Positions 1 to 7,152 of a stretch of 21,442 nt of DNA are shown piece by piece. Origin of the DNA: DASZPL01 sp035550315 (GTDB lineage: Bacteria; Actinomycetota; Actinomycetes; JAFAQI01). Position 1 is the stretch's first letter; the number at the start of each line of letters is the position of its first letter. The notes beneath the pieces were generated by a model. That model had not been told where the DNA came from and did no database searches. It worked only from the letters and a program-made list of their open reading frames with translations. The DNA is taken from positions 1 through 21,442 of the forward strand of contig DASZPL010000096.1 of NCBI GenBank assembly GCA_035550315.1, given 5' to 3'. Position numbers and translations under genes: made by a program.

Positions 1-23
1 TTGACGTTGAGATGCGCGGGTTT

Positions 24-89
24 GGCGACTAGGGGGCGGCTGGGGCGGCGGAGAGGGAGTCGGCGACTAGGGGGCGGCGGAGAGGGAGT
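24..89. repeat. Imperfect tandem duplication at the 3' end of the IclR gene
   Basis: Positions 24-60 and 62-89 are two copies of the same GC-rich unit. Both contain GGCGACTAGGGGGCGGC followed by GGAGAGGGAGT; the copy at 24-60 carries nine extra bases (TGGGGCGGC) between these halves. On the minus strand the 62-89 copy encodes the last residues of the IclR protein (NSLSAAP and stop TAG). The 24-60 copy, just downstream of that stop, would encode DSLSAAPAAP and another TAG in a different frame. This looks like a local slippage duplication of the gene's tail. Confidence 0.75.
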
Positions 90-771
90 TGGCGGCGGCG
101 ACGACTGCGTCGGCGTGCAGCTTGCCGGGGGAGCGGGTCATCCGGTCGATCGGCCCGGACACCGACACCGCGGCAACCACGTGCCCGCCGCTGCCGAACA
201 CCGGCGCCGACACGGACGCGACGCCGGCCTCTCGTTCGGCGACGCTGGCGGCCCAACCGCGTCGACGTACGGCCGCGAGTGTCGACGCCGAGAACCTGGC
301 CTGCCGCAACAGCTCCGCGACCGCCGCGGGCCGCTCCCATGCGAGCAGCACCTGCGCCGCCGAGCCCGCCGTCAACGGCAGCTCCGCCCCGATCGGCACG
401 GTGTCGCGCAGCCCGCTGCCGCGATCCGCAGCGGCGACGCAGCGACGCATCGAGGCGACGCGTCGATAGAGCTGCGTGCTCTCGTGCGTCTGCGCGCGCA
501 GCCGCTCCAGCACCGGCGCGGCGGCAGCGAGCAGCGGATCGGCGGCGGCATCGGCCGCCAGCTCCGACACCCGCGGGCCGATCGCGAACCGGCCGTCGGG
601 CCCGCGTTCGACGTACCGGTGTGCCTCCAACGCAACCGCCAGCCGGTACGCCGTCGGCCGCGAGAGCGTGGTCCGCTCGACCAGCTCGGCGAGCGATGCC
701 GGGCCGGCGGCCAATGCGTCGAGCACGAGAAAGGCCTTGTCTAAGACGCCCACGCTGCTACGCTGTGTCAC
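67..771 (-). CDS. IclR-family transcriptional regulator, probable NdgR/LtbR-type leucine biosynthesis regulator
   Basis: The product is 234 residues with the usual IclR layout. A winged helix-turn-helix lies at about residues 10-65 (LAELVERTTLSRPTAYRLAV, then a wing with GPDGRFAIG), followed by an effector-binding domain (about 75-225) ending near VVAAVSVSGPIDRM. It is divergent from leuCD. IclR proteins in this position (NdgR in Streptomyces, LtbR in Corynebacterium) are known to control leuCD and other amino-acid genes. The start is taken as GTG at 771; a second in-frame GTG at 753 would give 229 residues. No Shine-Dalgarno is visible before 771, so a leaderless start is possible. A perfect inverted repeat at 785-803 is the likely operator. 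The C-terminal codons lie in a small tandem duplication. IclR identity is firm; the leucine role is inferred from position. Confidence 0.9.
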   Translation of the reverse strand: MTQRSSVGVLDKAFLVLDALAAGPASLAELVERTTLSRPTAYRLAVALEAHRYVERGPDGRFAIGPRVSELAADAAADPLLAAAAPVLERLRAQTHESTQLYRRVASMRRCVAAADRGSGLRDTVPIGAELPLTAGSAAQVLLAWERPAAVAELLRQARFSASTLAAVRRRGWAASVAEREAGVASVSAPVFGSGGHVVAAVSVSGPIDRMTRSPGKLHADAVVAAANSLSAAP

Positions 772-784
772 ATAGCAATACTGC

Positions 785-803
785 CGTCTCAAATGATGAG
801 ACG
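785..803. promoter_or_regulatory. Candidate IclR operator between the regulator and leuC
   Basis: CGTCTCAaatgaTGAGACG is a perfect 7-bp inverted repeat with a 5-base spacer, lying 14 bases from the regulator start and 31 bases from the leuC start. It is the clearest dyad in this divergent spacer. Its size suits a dimeric winged-helix regulator, and the known role of NdgR/LtbR proteins at leuCD supports it as a repressor site. A second short dyad, TGTGTCACA at 764-772, overlaps the regulator's own GTG. A weak leuC -10 candidate, AATACT at 777-782, would place the operator near the transcription start. Confidence 0.6.
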
Positions 804-834
804 CAAGTACTGACGAGCAGCGGAGGTGGCGGCG

Positions 835-2205
835 ATGGGCCGGACGTTGGCGGAGAAGGTCTGGGACGCGCACGTGGTGCGCCGGGCCGACGGCGAGCCC
901 GACCTGCTCTTCATCGACCTGCATCTCGTCCACGAGGTGACCAGCCCGCAGGCGTTCGACGGGCTTCGCGCAGCCGGCCGCCCGGTGCGCCGGCCCGACC
1001 TGACCATCGCGACCGAGGACCACAACGTCCCGACGACGACCGGTCCGATCGTCGACCCGATCAGCCTGGCGCAGGTCGAGGCGCTGCGGCGCAACTGCGA
1101 GGAGTTCGGTGTCCGGCTGCATCCGATGGGTGACGTCGGCCAGGGCATCGTCCACGTCATCGGCCCGCAGCTCGGACTGACCCAGCCGGGCATGACCGTG
1201 GTCTGCGGCGACAGCCACACCAGCACGCATGGCGCGTTCGGCGCGCTGGCGGTCGGGATCGGCACCAGCGAGGTCGAGCATGTCCTCGCGACTCAGACGC
1301 TGCCGCTGCAACGCCCGAAGACGATGGCGGTCAACGTCGACGGCGCGCTGCCGGAGGGCGTCACCGCCAAGGATCTGATCCTCGCGATCATCAGCCAGAT
1401 CGGCACCGGCGGCGGCCAGGGCCACGTCATCGAATACCGCGGCGACGCGGTGCGCGCCCTGTCGATGGAGGGCCGCATGACGGTCTGCAACATGTCGATC
1501 GAGGCCGGCGCGCGCGCCGGGATGGTCGCGCCGGACTACACCACCTTCGGCTACCTGGACGGCCGGCCGCACGCCCCGAAGGGCGAGCAGTGGGACGCCG
1601 CGGTGGCGTACTGGAAGTCGCTGTCGACGGATCCGGACGCCGCCTTCGACAAGTCGGTCACGATCGACGCCACTGGCGTCACGCCGTGGGTGACCTGGGG
1701 CACCAACCCCGGCCAAGGCGCCGCGCTGTCGGACGTCATTCCCGAGCCGCGGGACGCCTCCGACGAGCGCGCCCTCGCCTATATGGACCTGCGGCCAGGT
1801 ACGCCGCTGCGCGACGTTGCGATCGACGCCGTGTTCATCGGCTCATGCACCAACGGCCGACTGGAAGACCTGCGCGCGGCAGCCGAGGTCATCCGCGGCC
1901 GTCACGTCGCCACCGGCGTGCGGGTGCTCGTCGTACCGGGATCCACCGCGGTCAAGCAGCAGGCCGAGGCCGAAGGACTGCACGAGGTCTTCGCGGCGGC
2001 CGGCGCGGAGTGGCGCGGGGCCGGATGCTCGATGTGCCTGGGCATGAACCCGGACAAGCTCTCGCCGGGGCAGCGCGGCGCGTCGACGTCGAACCGAAAC
2101 TTCGAGGGCCGGCAGGGACCCGGCGCCCGGACGCATCTGGTGTCCCCGTCGGTCGCCGCCGCGACCGCGGTCGCGGGCCGACTGGCCGCGCCGGCAGATC
2201 TGTAA
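835..2205 (+). CDS. leuC: 3-isopropylmalate dehydratase large subunit
   Basis: This aconitase-family enzyme isomerises 2-isopropylmalate to 3-isopropylmalate in leucine synthesis, acting as a heterodimer with LeuD. The 456-residue product has the family signatures: EDHN near residue 62, VCGDSHTSTHGAFGALA, and the three [4Fe-4S] ligands at Cys338 (GSCTNGR), Cys398 and Cys401 (GCSMCLGMNPD). The ATG at 835 is chosen because GGAGG at 822-826 lies 8 bases upstream; the alternative GTG at 826 overlaps that ribosome binding site. leuD follows 17 bases after the stop, so the two form one transcript, probably repressed through the inverted repeat at 785-803. Length and motifs are complete. Confidence 0.97.
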   Translation: MGRTLAEKVWDAHVVRRADGEPDLLFIDLHLVHEVTSPQAFDGLRAAGRPVRRPDLTIATEDHNVPTTTGPIVDPISLAQVEALRRNCEEFGVRLHPMGDVGQGIVHVIGPQLGLTQPGMTVVCGDSHTSTHGAFGALAVGIGTSEVEHVLATQTLPLQRPKTMAVNVDGALPEGVTAKDLILAIISQIGTGGGQGHVIEYRGDAVRALSMEGRMTVCNMSIEAGARAGMVAPDYTTFGYLDGRPHAPKGEQWDAAVAYWKSLSTDPDAAFDKSVTIDATGVTPWVTWGTNPGQGAALSDVIPEPRDASDERALAYMDLRPGTPLRDVAIDAVFIGSCTNGRLEDLRAAAEVIRGRHVATGVRVLVVPGSTAVKQQAEAEGLHEVFAAAGAEWRGAGCSMCLGMNPDKLSPGQRGASTSNRNFEGRQGPGARTHLVSPSVAAATAVAGRLAAPADL

Positions 2206-2222
2206 CCGAGGAGGCAGGCGAG

Positions 2223-2810
2223 ATGGAGAAGTTCACTACTCACACCGGTCGCGGGCTGCCGTTGCGTCGCAGCAACGTCGACACCGACCAGATCATCCCG
2301 GCCGAGTTCCTCAAGCGTGTCAGCCGGACCGGCTTCGACGACGCGTTGTTCGCGTCGTGGCGCAAGGATCCCGACTTCGTGCTCAACGACCCGCGGTACG
2401 CCGACGCCAGCGTGCTGCTGGCCGGCGCCGACTTCGGCACCGGCTCGTCGCGCGAGCACGCCGTCTGGGCGTTGCAGGACTACGGATTTCGCGCCGTCAT
2501 CTCGTCGCGGTTCGCCGACATTTTCCGCGGCAACGCCTACAAGGGCGGCCTGCTGCCGGTGCAACTCCCGGGAGATGTCGTCGACGCGCTGCAGGACGCC
2601 GTCGAGGCGGATCCGGCGACGCCGATCACCGTCGACTTGGTGGAGCGTCGGGTCGAATCCGTTGGTATTACAGCGAATTTCGACATCGACGACTACACCA
2701 GATGGCGGCTGCTGGAGGGGCTCGACGACATCGGCCTGACCCTCACCCATGCCGACGACATCGCCGCATTCGAGGCAAAACGTGCGGCGTGGCTGCCGGT
2801 GACGACCTGA
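2223..2810 (+). CDS. leuD: 3-isopropylmalate dehydratase small subunit
   Basis: The 195-residue product is the swivel-domain subunit that pairs with LeuC to bind the substrate. Recognisable stretches are NVDTDQIIPAEFLK near the N terminus, GADFGTGSSREHAVWAL (substrate-binding loop) near residues 74-90, and ISSRFADIFRGNAYKGGLLP. It starts at ATG 2223 with AGGAGG at 2209-2214, 8 bases upstream. It is the second gene of the leuCD operon. The length is normal for the family. About 120 bases without a gene follow before hup, and I see no strong hairpin there, so some readthrough towards hup is possible. Confidence 0.97.
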   Translation: MEKFTTHTGRGLPLRRSNVDTDQIIPAEFLKRVSRTGFDDALFASWRKDPDFVLNDPRYADASVLLAGADFGTGSSREHAVWALQDYGFRAVISSRFADIFRGNAYKGGLLPVQLPGDVVDALQDAVEADPATPITVDLVERRVESVGITANFDIDDYTRWRLLEGLDDIGLTLTHADDIAAFEAKRAAWLPVTT

Positions 2811-2851
2811 CGAACTGACCGCGGCGCTAGAAGATAAACTCCCCAGAACCG

Positions 2852-2880
2852 TTGTGTAGAGCGGGTTTTCCCTTTAGCGT
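2852..2880 (+). promoter_or_regulatory. Candidate hup promoter
   Basis: TTGTGT at 2852-2857 and TAGCGT at 2875-2880 are separated by 17 bases, the standard spacing for a housekeeping sigma factor, and lie 50 bases before the hup start. Each box matches its consensus at only three positions, and actinobacterial -35 boxes are often weak, so this is a plausible but unproven promoter. Confidence 0.4.
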
Positions 2881-2929
2881 TCCGCGTCAGTCGAGGGCGG
2901 TCCTCGACACGGACTCCGGAGGTTTGCAC

Positions 2930-3394
2930 GTGAACAGGACCGATCTGGTCGACGCTATTCGCGACCGACTCGGCACCGATCGCCGGCACGCAGAGCGCGC
3001 CGTCGACGCCGTCATTGACACCATCACCCGGGCGGTGGCTGCGGGGGAGCGGGTTGCGATCACCGGCTTCGGTGTCTTCGAGAAGGTCGACCGGGCGGCA
3101 CGCACCGGCCGCAACCCGCGCACCGGTGAGACCGTCAAGGTCCGCAAGACGTCGGTGCCGAAGTTCCGTCCCGGCACGCAGTTCAAGGGCGTGGTCAGCG
3201 GCGCCGTCAAGCTCGGCAAGGTGACCGACGCGGCGACCAAGGCGGCGGCGAAGTCCTCGGCCGCGACGGCGCGCAGCGCCGCGAAGACCGCCAGCGCCGG
3301 CCCGCGCAAGGCCGCGACGGCCGCGCGCAAGGCGGCCACCAAGGCGGCGCGCCCGCCGGCAAAGAAGACCGCCAAGAAGACCGCGAAGCGCTAA
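2930..3394 (+). CDS. hup: HU-family nucleoid protein with Lys/Ala-rich tail
   Basis: This is a DNA-bending nucleoid protein. Residues 1-90 form a standard HU fold: MNRTDLVDAI start, the ITGFGVFEKV strand, and the DNA-binding arm RTGRNPRTGETVKV ending at VPKFRPGTQFK. Residues 95-154 are a low-complexity tail of AAKSSAATARSAAKTA and KKTAKKTAKR type, as in mycobacterial HupB and streptomycete HupS, which adds non-specific DNA binding and is a target of lysine modification in mycobacteria. GTG 2930 is chosen because GGAGG at 2918-2922 lies 7 bases upstream and the HU fold begins there. It appears to be a single-gene unit, with a promoter candidate at 2852-2880 and a hairpin right after its stop. 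Confidence 0.95.
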   Translation: MNRTDLVDAIRDRLGTDRRHAERAVDAVIDTITRAVAAGERVAITGFGVFEKVDRAARTGRNPRTGETVKVRKTSVPKFRPGTQFKGVVSGAVKLGKVTDAATKAAAKSSAATARSAAKTASAGPRKAATAARKAATKAARPPAKKTAKKTAKR

Positions 3395-3403
3395 CAGCTT
3401 CGG

Positions 3404-3447
3404 TTGTGAAGGGCTAGCCACGCTCCGCTGCGGCTAGCCCTTCACAA
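3404..3447. terminator. Bidirectional hairpin between convergent hup and cofC
   Basis: A perfect 16-bp stem (TTGTGAAGGGCTAGCC at 3404-3419 pairing with 3432-3447) closes a 12-base loop. It sits 9 bases after the hup stop and contains the last codons and the TAG stop (3414-3416) of cofC on the other strand. No T-run follows on either side, so it would be the tail-less intrinsic terminator type common in actinobacteria. Confidence 0.8.
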
Positions 3448-4064
3448 ACTCTGGCGGTCGCCGGGCCGACGCCGAGTTGCGTGGCGGCGGCCAGCGCGTC
3501 CACGGTGTCGACGTCCAGCCGCACGGTCGCGCCGGCGCTCGCCGTCAAGTCGGCGGCCCCGGCGCGCAGGTGTGCCGCGAACGATCCGGCACCGAACGCC
3601 GGCACGAACGCCTCGCGTCGGCGCGCCGTCAACAACGTCGTCCCCGCGCCGGCGCGATCGGCGACTGCCGCAACGTCGTGCGCTTCGGCCGCCGCCAGCA
3701 CCTCGTCGAGCTCGTCGGGTCGCAGCGCCGGCAGGTCCGAGGCCAGCGCGCCGACGTGGTCCTGGCCCGCCGACGCAACGCCATGCGAGAGCGCGGGATT
3801 GAGGCCGGCGTCGGGGACATCCGCGACGACGCGAGCGCCCAGCTCGCTCAGCGCCTGCGCCGCCCGCTCGTCGTCCGTCACGGCGATCACCTCCTCGGCT
3901 CTGCCGCAGCGGAGCGCGGCGGCGACCGTGTCCAGCGCCATCGCCAGCGCGACTTCGGCCCGCAGTTGCGGTGCGAGCGCGAGCCGCGACTTTGCCAGAT
4001 GCAGTCGCTTGACCGGTACGACGAGGGACCAGCGCGCAAACGCGATGTGTTCGTCGGCGGTCAC
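3414..4064 (-). CDS. cofC: CofC/FbiD-type phospholactate or phosphoenolpyruvate guanylyltransferase
   Basis: This enzyme activates 2-phospholactate or phosphoenolpyruvate with GTP in coenzyme F420 synthesis; in mycobacteria FbiD uses phosphoenolpyruvate. The 216-residue nucleotidyltransferase fold shows VPVKRLHLAKSRL near the N terminus (GTP binding), AVTDDERAA, a metal-binding SDLPAL motif, GTTLL, and FGAGSFAAHL. The start is uncertain. GTG at 4064 has GAGG 9 bases upstream, whereas ATG at 4073 directly abuts that GAGG and would need leaderless initiation. It is divergent from plsC and convergent with hup, the same position as fbiD in mycobacteria. Its 3' end lies inside the shared hairpin. 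Substrate choice cannot be read from sequence. Confidence 0.9.
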   Translation of the reverse strand: MTADEHIAFARWSLVVPVKRLHLAKSRLALAPQLRAEVALAMALDTVAAALRCGRAEEVIAVTDDERAAQALSELGARVVADVPDAGLNPALSHGVASAGQDHVGALASDLPALRPDELDEVLAAAEAHDVAAVADRAGAGTTLLTARRREAFVPAFGAGSFAAHLRAGAADLTASAGATVRLDVDTVDALAAATQLGVGPATARVCEGLAAAERG

Positions 4065-4124
4065 GTCTGGCATCCTCGCAAGTCGACGGTTGCGACGATG
4101 TGGGGCAGTCCCCGGAGGTGACGA

Positions 4125-4841
4125 GTGCGCTACGGGCGACTCGGGTTCTGGTACCGGCTGGTCGTCGTCGTACTCAAGCCATTGCTGCGCTTGACGACCC
4201 GACGCGACTGGCAGGGCGGCGACCAGATCCCGAAGACCGGCGGCGTCATCGTCGTCGCGAACCACGTCAGCTACGTCGACCCGTTGACCATCGGCCTGTT
4301 CGTGCTCGAGAGCGGCCGCACCCCTCGGTTCCTCGCCAAGTCGAGCCTGTTCGAAAAGCCGTTCCTGAAGTGGGTCTTCTACGGCGCCGAGCAGATCCCC
4401 GTCTACCGCGGCACCGCCGACGCGTCCAAGGCGTTGTCGGCCGCCGTGGACGCGCTGAAGGCGGGCGAGTGCGTGCTGATCTACCCCGAGGGCAGCGCCA
4501 CCCGCGACCCGGACTGTTGGCCGATGAAGGCGCGCACCGGCGTCGCGCGGCTGGCGTTGCTGTCGGGCGCGCCGGTCGTGCCGATCGCGCAGTGGGGGCC
4601 GCAGAACCTCTGGCGCTACAAGGCAAAGCTCCCGAAACCCTTTCCACCCAAGCGCGTGCAGGTCCTCGCCGGTCCGCCGATCGACCTGTCGGAGTACGCC
4701 GGAAAGCCGCTGGACGCCGACGTGCTGCGAGAGGTAACCAACGTCGTCATGGGGCGGGTCACTGAGTTGCTGGTGAAGCTGCGCGGCGGCCAGCCGCCCG
4801 CGGAGCCGTTCGACCCACGAGCGGAGTCGGTCGATGGATAA
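4125..4841 (+). CDS. 1-acylglycerol-3-phosphate O-acyltransferase family (PlsC-like)
   Basis: This is a membrane-associated acyltransferase that adds the second acyl chain to make phosphatidic acid. In 238 residues it shows the four family blocks: NHVSYVD (the catalytic HX4D, about residues 46-52), FLAKSSLF, YPEGSATRD and VVPIAQWG. A hydrophobic stretch, FWYRLVVVVLKPLL, near the N terminus may anchor it in the membrane. Block III reads EGSATRD where EGTRS is usual, a variant common among actinobacterial paralogues. The start is GTG 4125, with GGAGG at 4114-4118 six bases upstream. It overlaps gpsA by 8 bases; GpsA makes the glycerol-3-phosphate from which this pathway starts, so the pairing fits lipid synthesis. 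Confidence 0.9.
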   Translation: MRYGRLGFWYRLVVVVLKPLLRLTTRRDWQGGDQIPKTGGVIVVANHVSYVDPLTIGLFVLESGRTPRFLAKSSLFEKPFLKWVFYGAEQIPVYRGTADASKALSAAVDALKAGECVLIYPEGSATRDPDCWPMKARTGVARLALLSGAPVVPIAQWGPQNLWRYKAKLPKPFPPKRVQVLAGPPIDLSEYAGKPLDADVLREVTNVVMGRVTELLVKLRGGQPPAEPFDPRAESVDG

Positions 4842-5844
4842 GGCGGCGGTGCTCGGCGCCGGCTCCTGGGGCACGGCGTTCGCGCAGGTGCTGGTCGACG
4901 CCGGGACCGAGACCGTGCTCTGGGCACGGCGCGAGGAGCTGGCCGAGGCGATCTGTCGGCAGCACGAGAACGTCGACTATCTCCCCGGCGTCCGGCTGCC
5001 ACCGATGCTGCGCGCGACCACCGATCCCGGCGAAGCGCTCGCGAACGCCGACGTCGTCGTGCTCGCGGTCCCGTCGCAGACGCTGCGCGACAACCTGACC
5101 AAAGTCGCCGACCTGATCGCGCCGAACGCCGTGCTGGTCAGCCTGATGAAGGGCGTCGAGCTCGGGACCGACAAGCGGATGAGCGAGGTCATCCGCGAGG
5201 TGCTCGACGTGCCGGAAGAGCGGGTCGCCGTGGTCTCCGGCCCGAACCTGGCGAAGGAGATCGCCGCCCGCGAGCCGGCCGCCGCCGTCGTCGCCTGCAC
5301 CGACCTCGACGTCGCCGGCCGGGTGCAGGCCAGCTGCCACGCCGGTTACTTCCGGCCGTATCGCAACCACGACGTTGTCGGGTGCGAATTCGGCGGCGCG
5401 GTGAAGAACGTGATCGCGCTCGCGGTGGGCATGGCGGCGGGCCTCGGCTTCGGTGACAACGCCCGCGCCTCGCTGATCACCCGCGGCTTGGCCGAGACCG
5501 CGCGCATCGGCGTCGCGATGGGCGCCGAGCCGATGACCTTCGCCGGCCTCGCCGGCATGGGCGACCTGGTCGCCACCTGCACGTCGCCGCTGTCCCGCAA
5601 CCGCACCTTCGGCGAGTTCCTCGGTCGCGGCATGACGGTCGACGAGGTCGTCGCGAAGGTCAACCAGACGACCGAGGGCGTCAAGTCGTCGCAGTCGATC
5701 TTCGACATCGCGGAACGTCACGGCGTCGCGGCGCCGATCACCGAGCACGTCGTCAAAGTCGTCACCGATGGCATGACGGTGCCCGAGATGATGGTGTCGC
5801 TGCTCTCGCGCGACCCGAAGCACGAGCACGACGCGGACGTCTGA
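4834..5844 (+). CDS. gpsA: Glycerol-3-phosphate dehydrogenase [NAD(P)+]
   Basis: It reduces dihydroxyacetone phosphate to sn-glycerol-3-phosphate for phospholipids. The 336-residue product begins with a Rossmann fold (LGAGSWGTAFAQVL, residues 7-20), followed by VVLAVPSQTLRD, the conserved SGPNLAKEIA, and the catalytic/substrate region GCEFGGAVKNVIALAVG with the active-site lysine, then GFGDNARASLITRGL. ATG 4834 lies inside the end of plsC (ATGGATAA overlap) with GGAG at 4823-4826, implying translational coupling. Length and motifs are normal. Confidence 0.97.
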   Translation: MDKAAVLGAGSWGTAFAQVLVDAGTETVLWARREELAEAICRQHENVDYLPGVRLPPMLRATTDPGEALANADVVVLAVPSQTLRDNLTKVADLIAPNAVLVSLMKGVELGTDKRMSEVIREVLDVPEERVAVVSGPNLAKEIAAREPAAAVVACTDLDVAGRVQASCHAGYFRPYRNHDVVGCEFGGAVKNVIALAVGMAAGLGFGDNARASLITRGLAETARIGVAMGAEPMTFAGLAGMGDLVATCTSPLSRNRTFGEFLGRGMTVDEVVAKVNQTTEGVKSSQSIFDIAERHGVAAPITEHVVKVVTDGMTVPEMMVSLLSRDPKHEHDADV

Positions 5845-5848
5845 CCTC

Positions 5849-7108
5849 GTGGCCGACTACCCCGCCAACCTGCCGGTCGTCGAGCCGCAGCACGACGGGC
5901 GCGGCGAGGGCACCCGCGCGGTGCATGCGCCTCGCCCGGACCACCGCGAGGTCCGGCCGATGGGCCTGCCGACCTACCGCACCTCGGCGTACCGGTTCGA
6001 CAGCTCGCGCGACTACGCCGACGTGCTCGGCGACCGGCGAGCCGGTTACAGCTACAGCCGGATCGACAACCCGACGGCCGACGCGTTCGCGCTGGGTGTC
6101 GCATCGCTCGAGGCGGTCGGCTGCGACCGGCCGATCGCGGCGCAAGCGTTCGCGTCCGGCATGGCCGCGATCTCCTGCGTGTTCCTCGCCCTGGGCCGCG
6201 CCGGCGGCCATGTCGTCGCGCCGGCGGCGGCGTACGGCGGGACCTACGGCCTGCTGATGCACGTGCTCGCGCGGTTCGGGCTTGCGTCGACGTTCATCGA
6301 CATGACCGACCTCGACGCGCTGCGCGGCGCGCTGCGCGACGAGACCGTCCTCGTCTGGGCGGAGACCATCGCCAACCCGACGACGGCCGTGACCGATCTG
6401 CCCGCGGTCGCGGCCATCTGCCGTGAGGCGGGCGTGCCGCTCTGCGTTGACAGCACGTTCGCGCCGCCAGTGGTCTGCCGGCCGCTCGCGTTCGGAGTCG
6501 ACCTGGTGATGCACTCGGCGACCAAGTACTTCGGCGGTCACTCCGACGTCACCGGCGGCGTGGTCAGCGGCGACGTCGACCTGGTGGCACGGGTCCGCGG
6601 CGCGCGCATCGACCTCGGCGGCAGCCTCGCTCCCGACGAGGCCTTCCTGCTGCACCGCGGCCTGGCCACGCTGCCGCTGCGCGTCGACCGCCAGTGCGCG
6701 ACCGCGCTCGCCGTCGCCACCGCGCTCGCCGGCCATCCGGCGGTCGAGCACGTCGCCTACCCGGGCCTCGAGACCCACCCGCAGCATGCGGTCGCCCGCC
6801 GGTTGTTCGACTCGGGGGAGCGCGGTCAGCGGTACGGCGCGATCGTCACGATCACCCCGCGCGGCGGCCGGGCCGCGGGCGAAGCGCTGGCCGACCGGTT
6901 GCGGGTCGCGCAGGTCGCGACCAGCCTCGGCGGCGCCGAGACCGTGGTCAGTCACGTCGCGTCGACCACCCACCGCCAGCTCGACGACGCCGCGCTCGCC
7001 GCCGCCGGCATCGCGGCCGGCGCCGTCCGGGTGAGCGTCGGCCTGGAGGACGCCGCCGACCTGATCGCCGACCTGTCCGGCGCGCTCGACACGCTCGCCG
7101 CCAACTAG
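5849..7108 (+). CDS. PLP-dependent Cys/Met metabolism (trans-sulfuration) enzyme
   Basis: This is a fold-type I PLP enzyme of the cystathionine gamma-synthase/gamma-lyase family, 419 residues long. Visible motifs are GTRAVHA and PTYRTSAYRF near the N terminus, YSYSRIDNPT (phosphate-binding Tyr/Arg of the partner subunit), ASGMAAISCVFLAL, VDSTFAPPVVCRPL, and HSATKYFGGHSDVTGG with the PLP lysine at Lys226. The family includes cystathionine gamma-synthase, cystathionine gamma-lyase, methionine gamma-lyase and O-acylhomoserine sulfhydrylase, and I cannot separate these by eye. GTG 5849, four bases after gpsA, is the only start that keeps the N-terminal motifs; it has no good Shine-Dalgarno, so coupling to gpsA is likely. 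It is not part of the usual gpsA-ddl neighbourhood. Confidence 0.88.
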   Translation: MADYPANLPVVEPQHDGRGEGTRAVHAPRPDHREVRPMGLPTYRTSAYRFDSSRDYADVLGDRRAGYSYSRIDNPTADAFALGVASLEAVGCDRPIAAQAFASGMAAISCVFLALGRAGGHVVAPAAAYGGTYGLLMHVLARFGLASTFIDMTDLDALRGALRDETVLVWAETIANPTTAVTDLPAVAAICREAGVPLCVDSTFAPPVVCRPLAFGVDLVMHSATKYFGGHSDVTGGVVSGDVDLVARVRGARIDLGGSLAPDEAFLLHRGLATLPLRVDRQCATALAVATALAGHPAVEHVAYPGLETHPQHAVARRLFDSGERGQRYGAIVTITPRGGRAAGEALADRLRVAQVATSLGGAETVVSHVASTTHRQLDDAALAAAGIAAGAVRVSVGLEDAADLIADLSGALDTLAAN

Positions 7109-7117
7109 GCACAAACG

Positions 7118-7146
7118 GCGACAACCGCATCACCAGGCACTACAGT
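7118..7146 (+). promoter_or_regulatory. Candidate leaderless promoter of the NlpC/P60 gene
   Basis: GCGACA at 7118-7123 (four of six matches to TTGACA) and TACAGT at 7141-7146 are exactly 17 bases apart. The predicted transcription start, about 7 bases after the -10 box, falls on the GTG at 7153. There is no Shine-Dalgarno before that GTG, which fits a leaderless mRNA. Confidence 0.55.
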
Positions 7147-7152
7147 CACAGC

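Noticed and set aside
1..744. A plus-strand open frame opposite the IclR gene
   Set aside because: Arg/Gly-rich shadow of the regulator with no recognisable domain.
67..1716. A 549-codon minus-strand frame that extends the IclR gene far upstream through leuC
   Set aside because: Only the part up to about 771 looks like protein; the rest is antisense to leuC, Arg/Asp/Gly-rich, and an artefact of high GC reducing stop codons.
2811..2851. A terminator after leuD
   Set aside because: No stable stem could be drawn in this stretch.
3217..3394. Low-complexity GCC/AAG-rich stretch as a DNA repeat element
   Set aside because: It encodes the Lys/Ala-rich tail of the HU protein, which fully explains the repetition.
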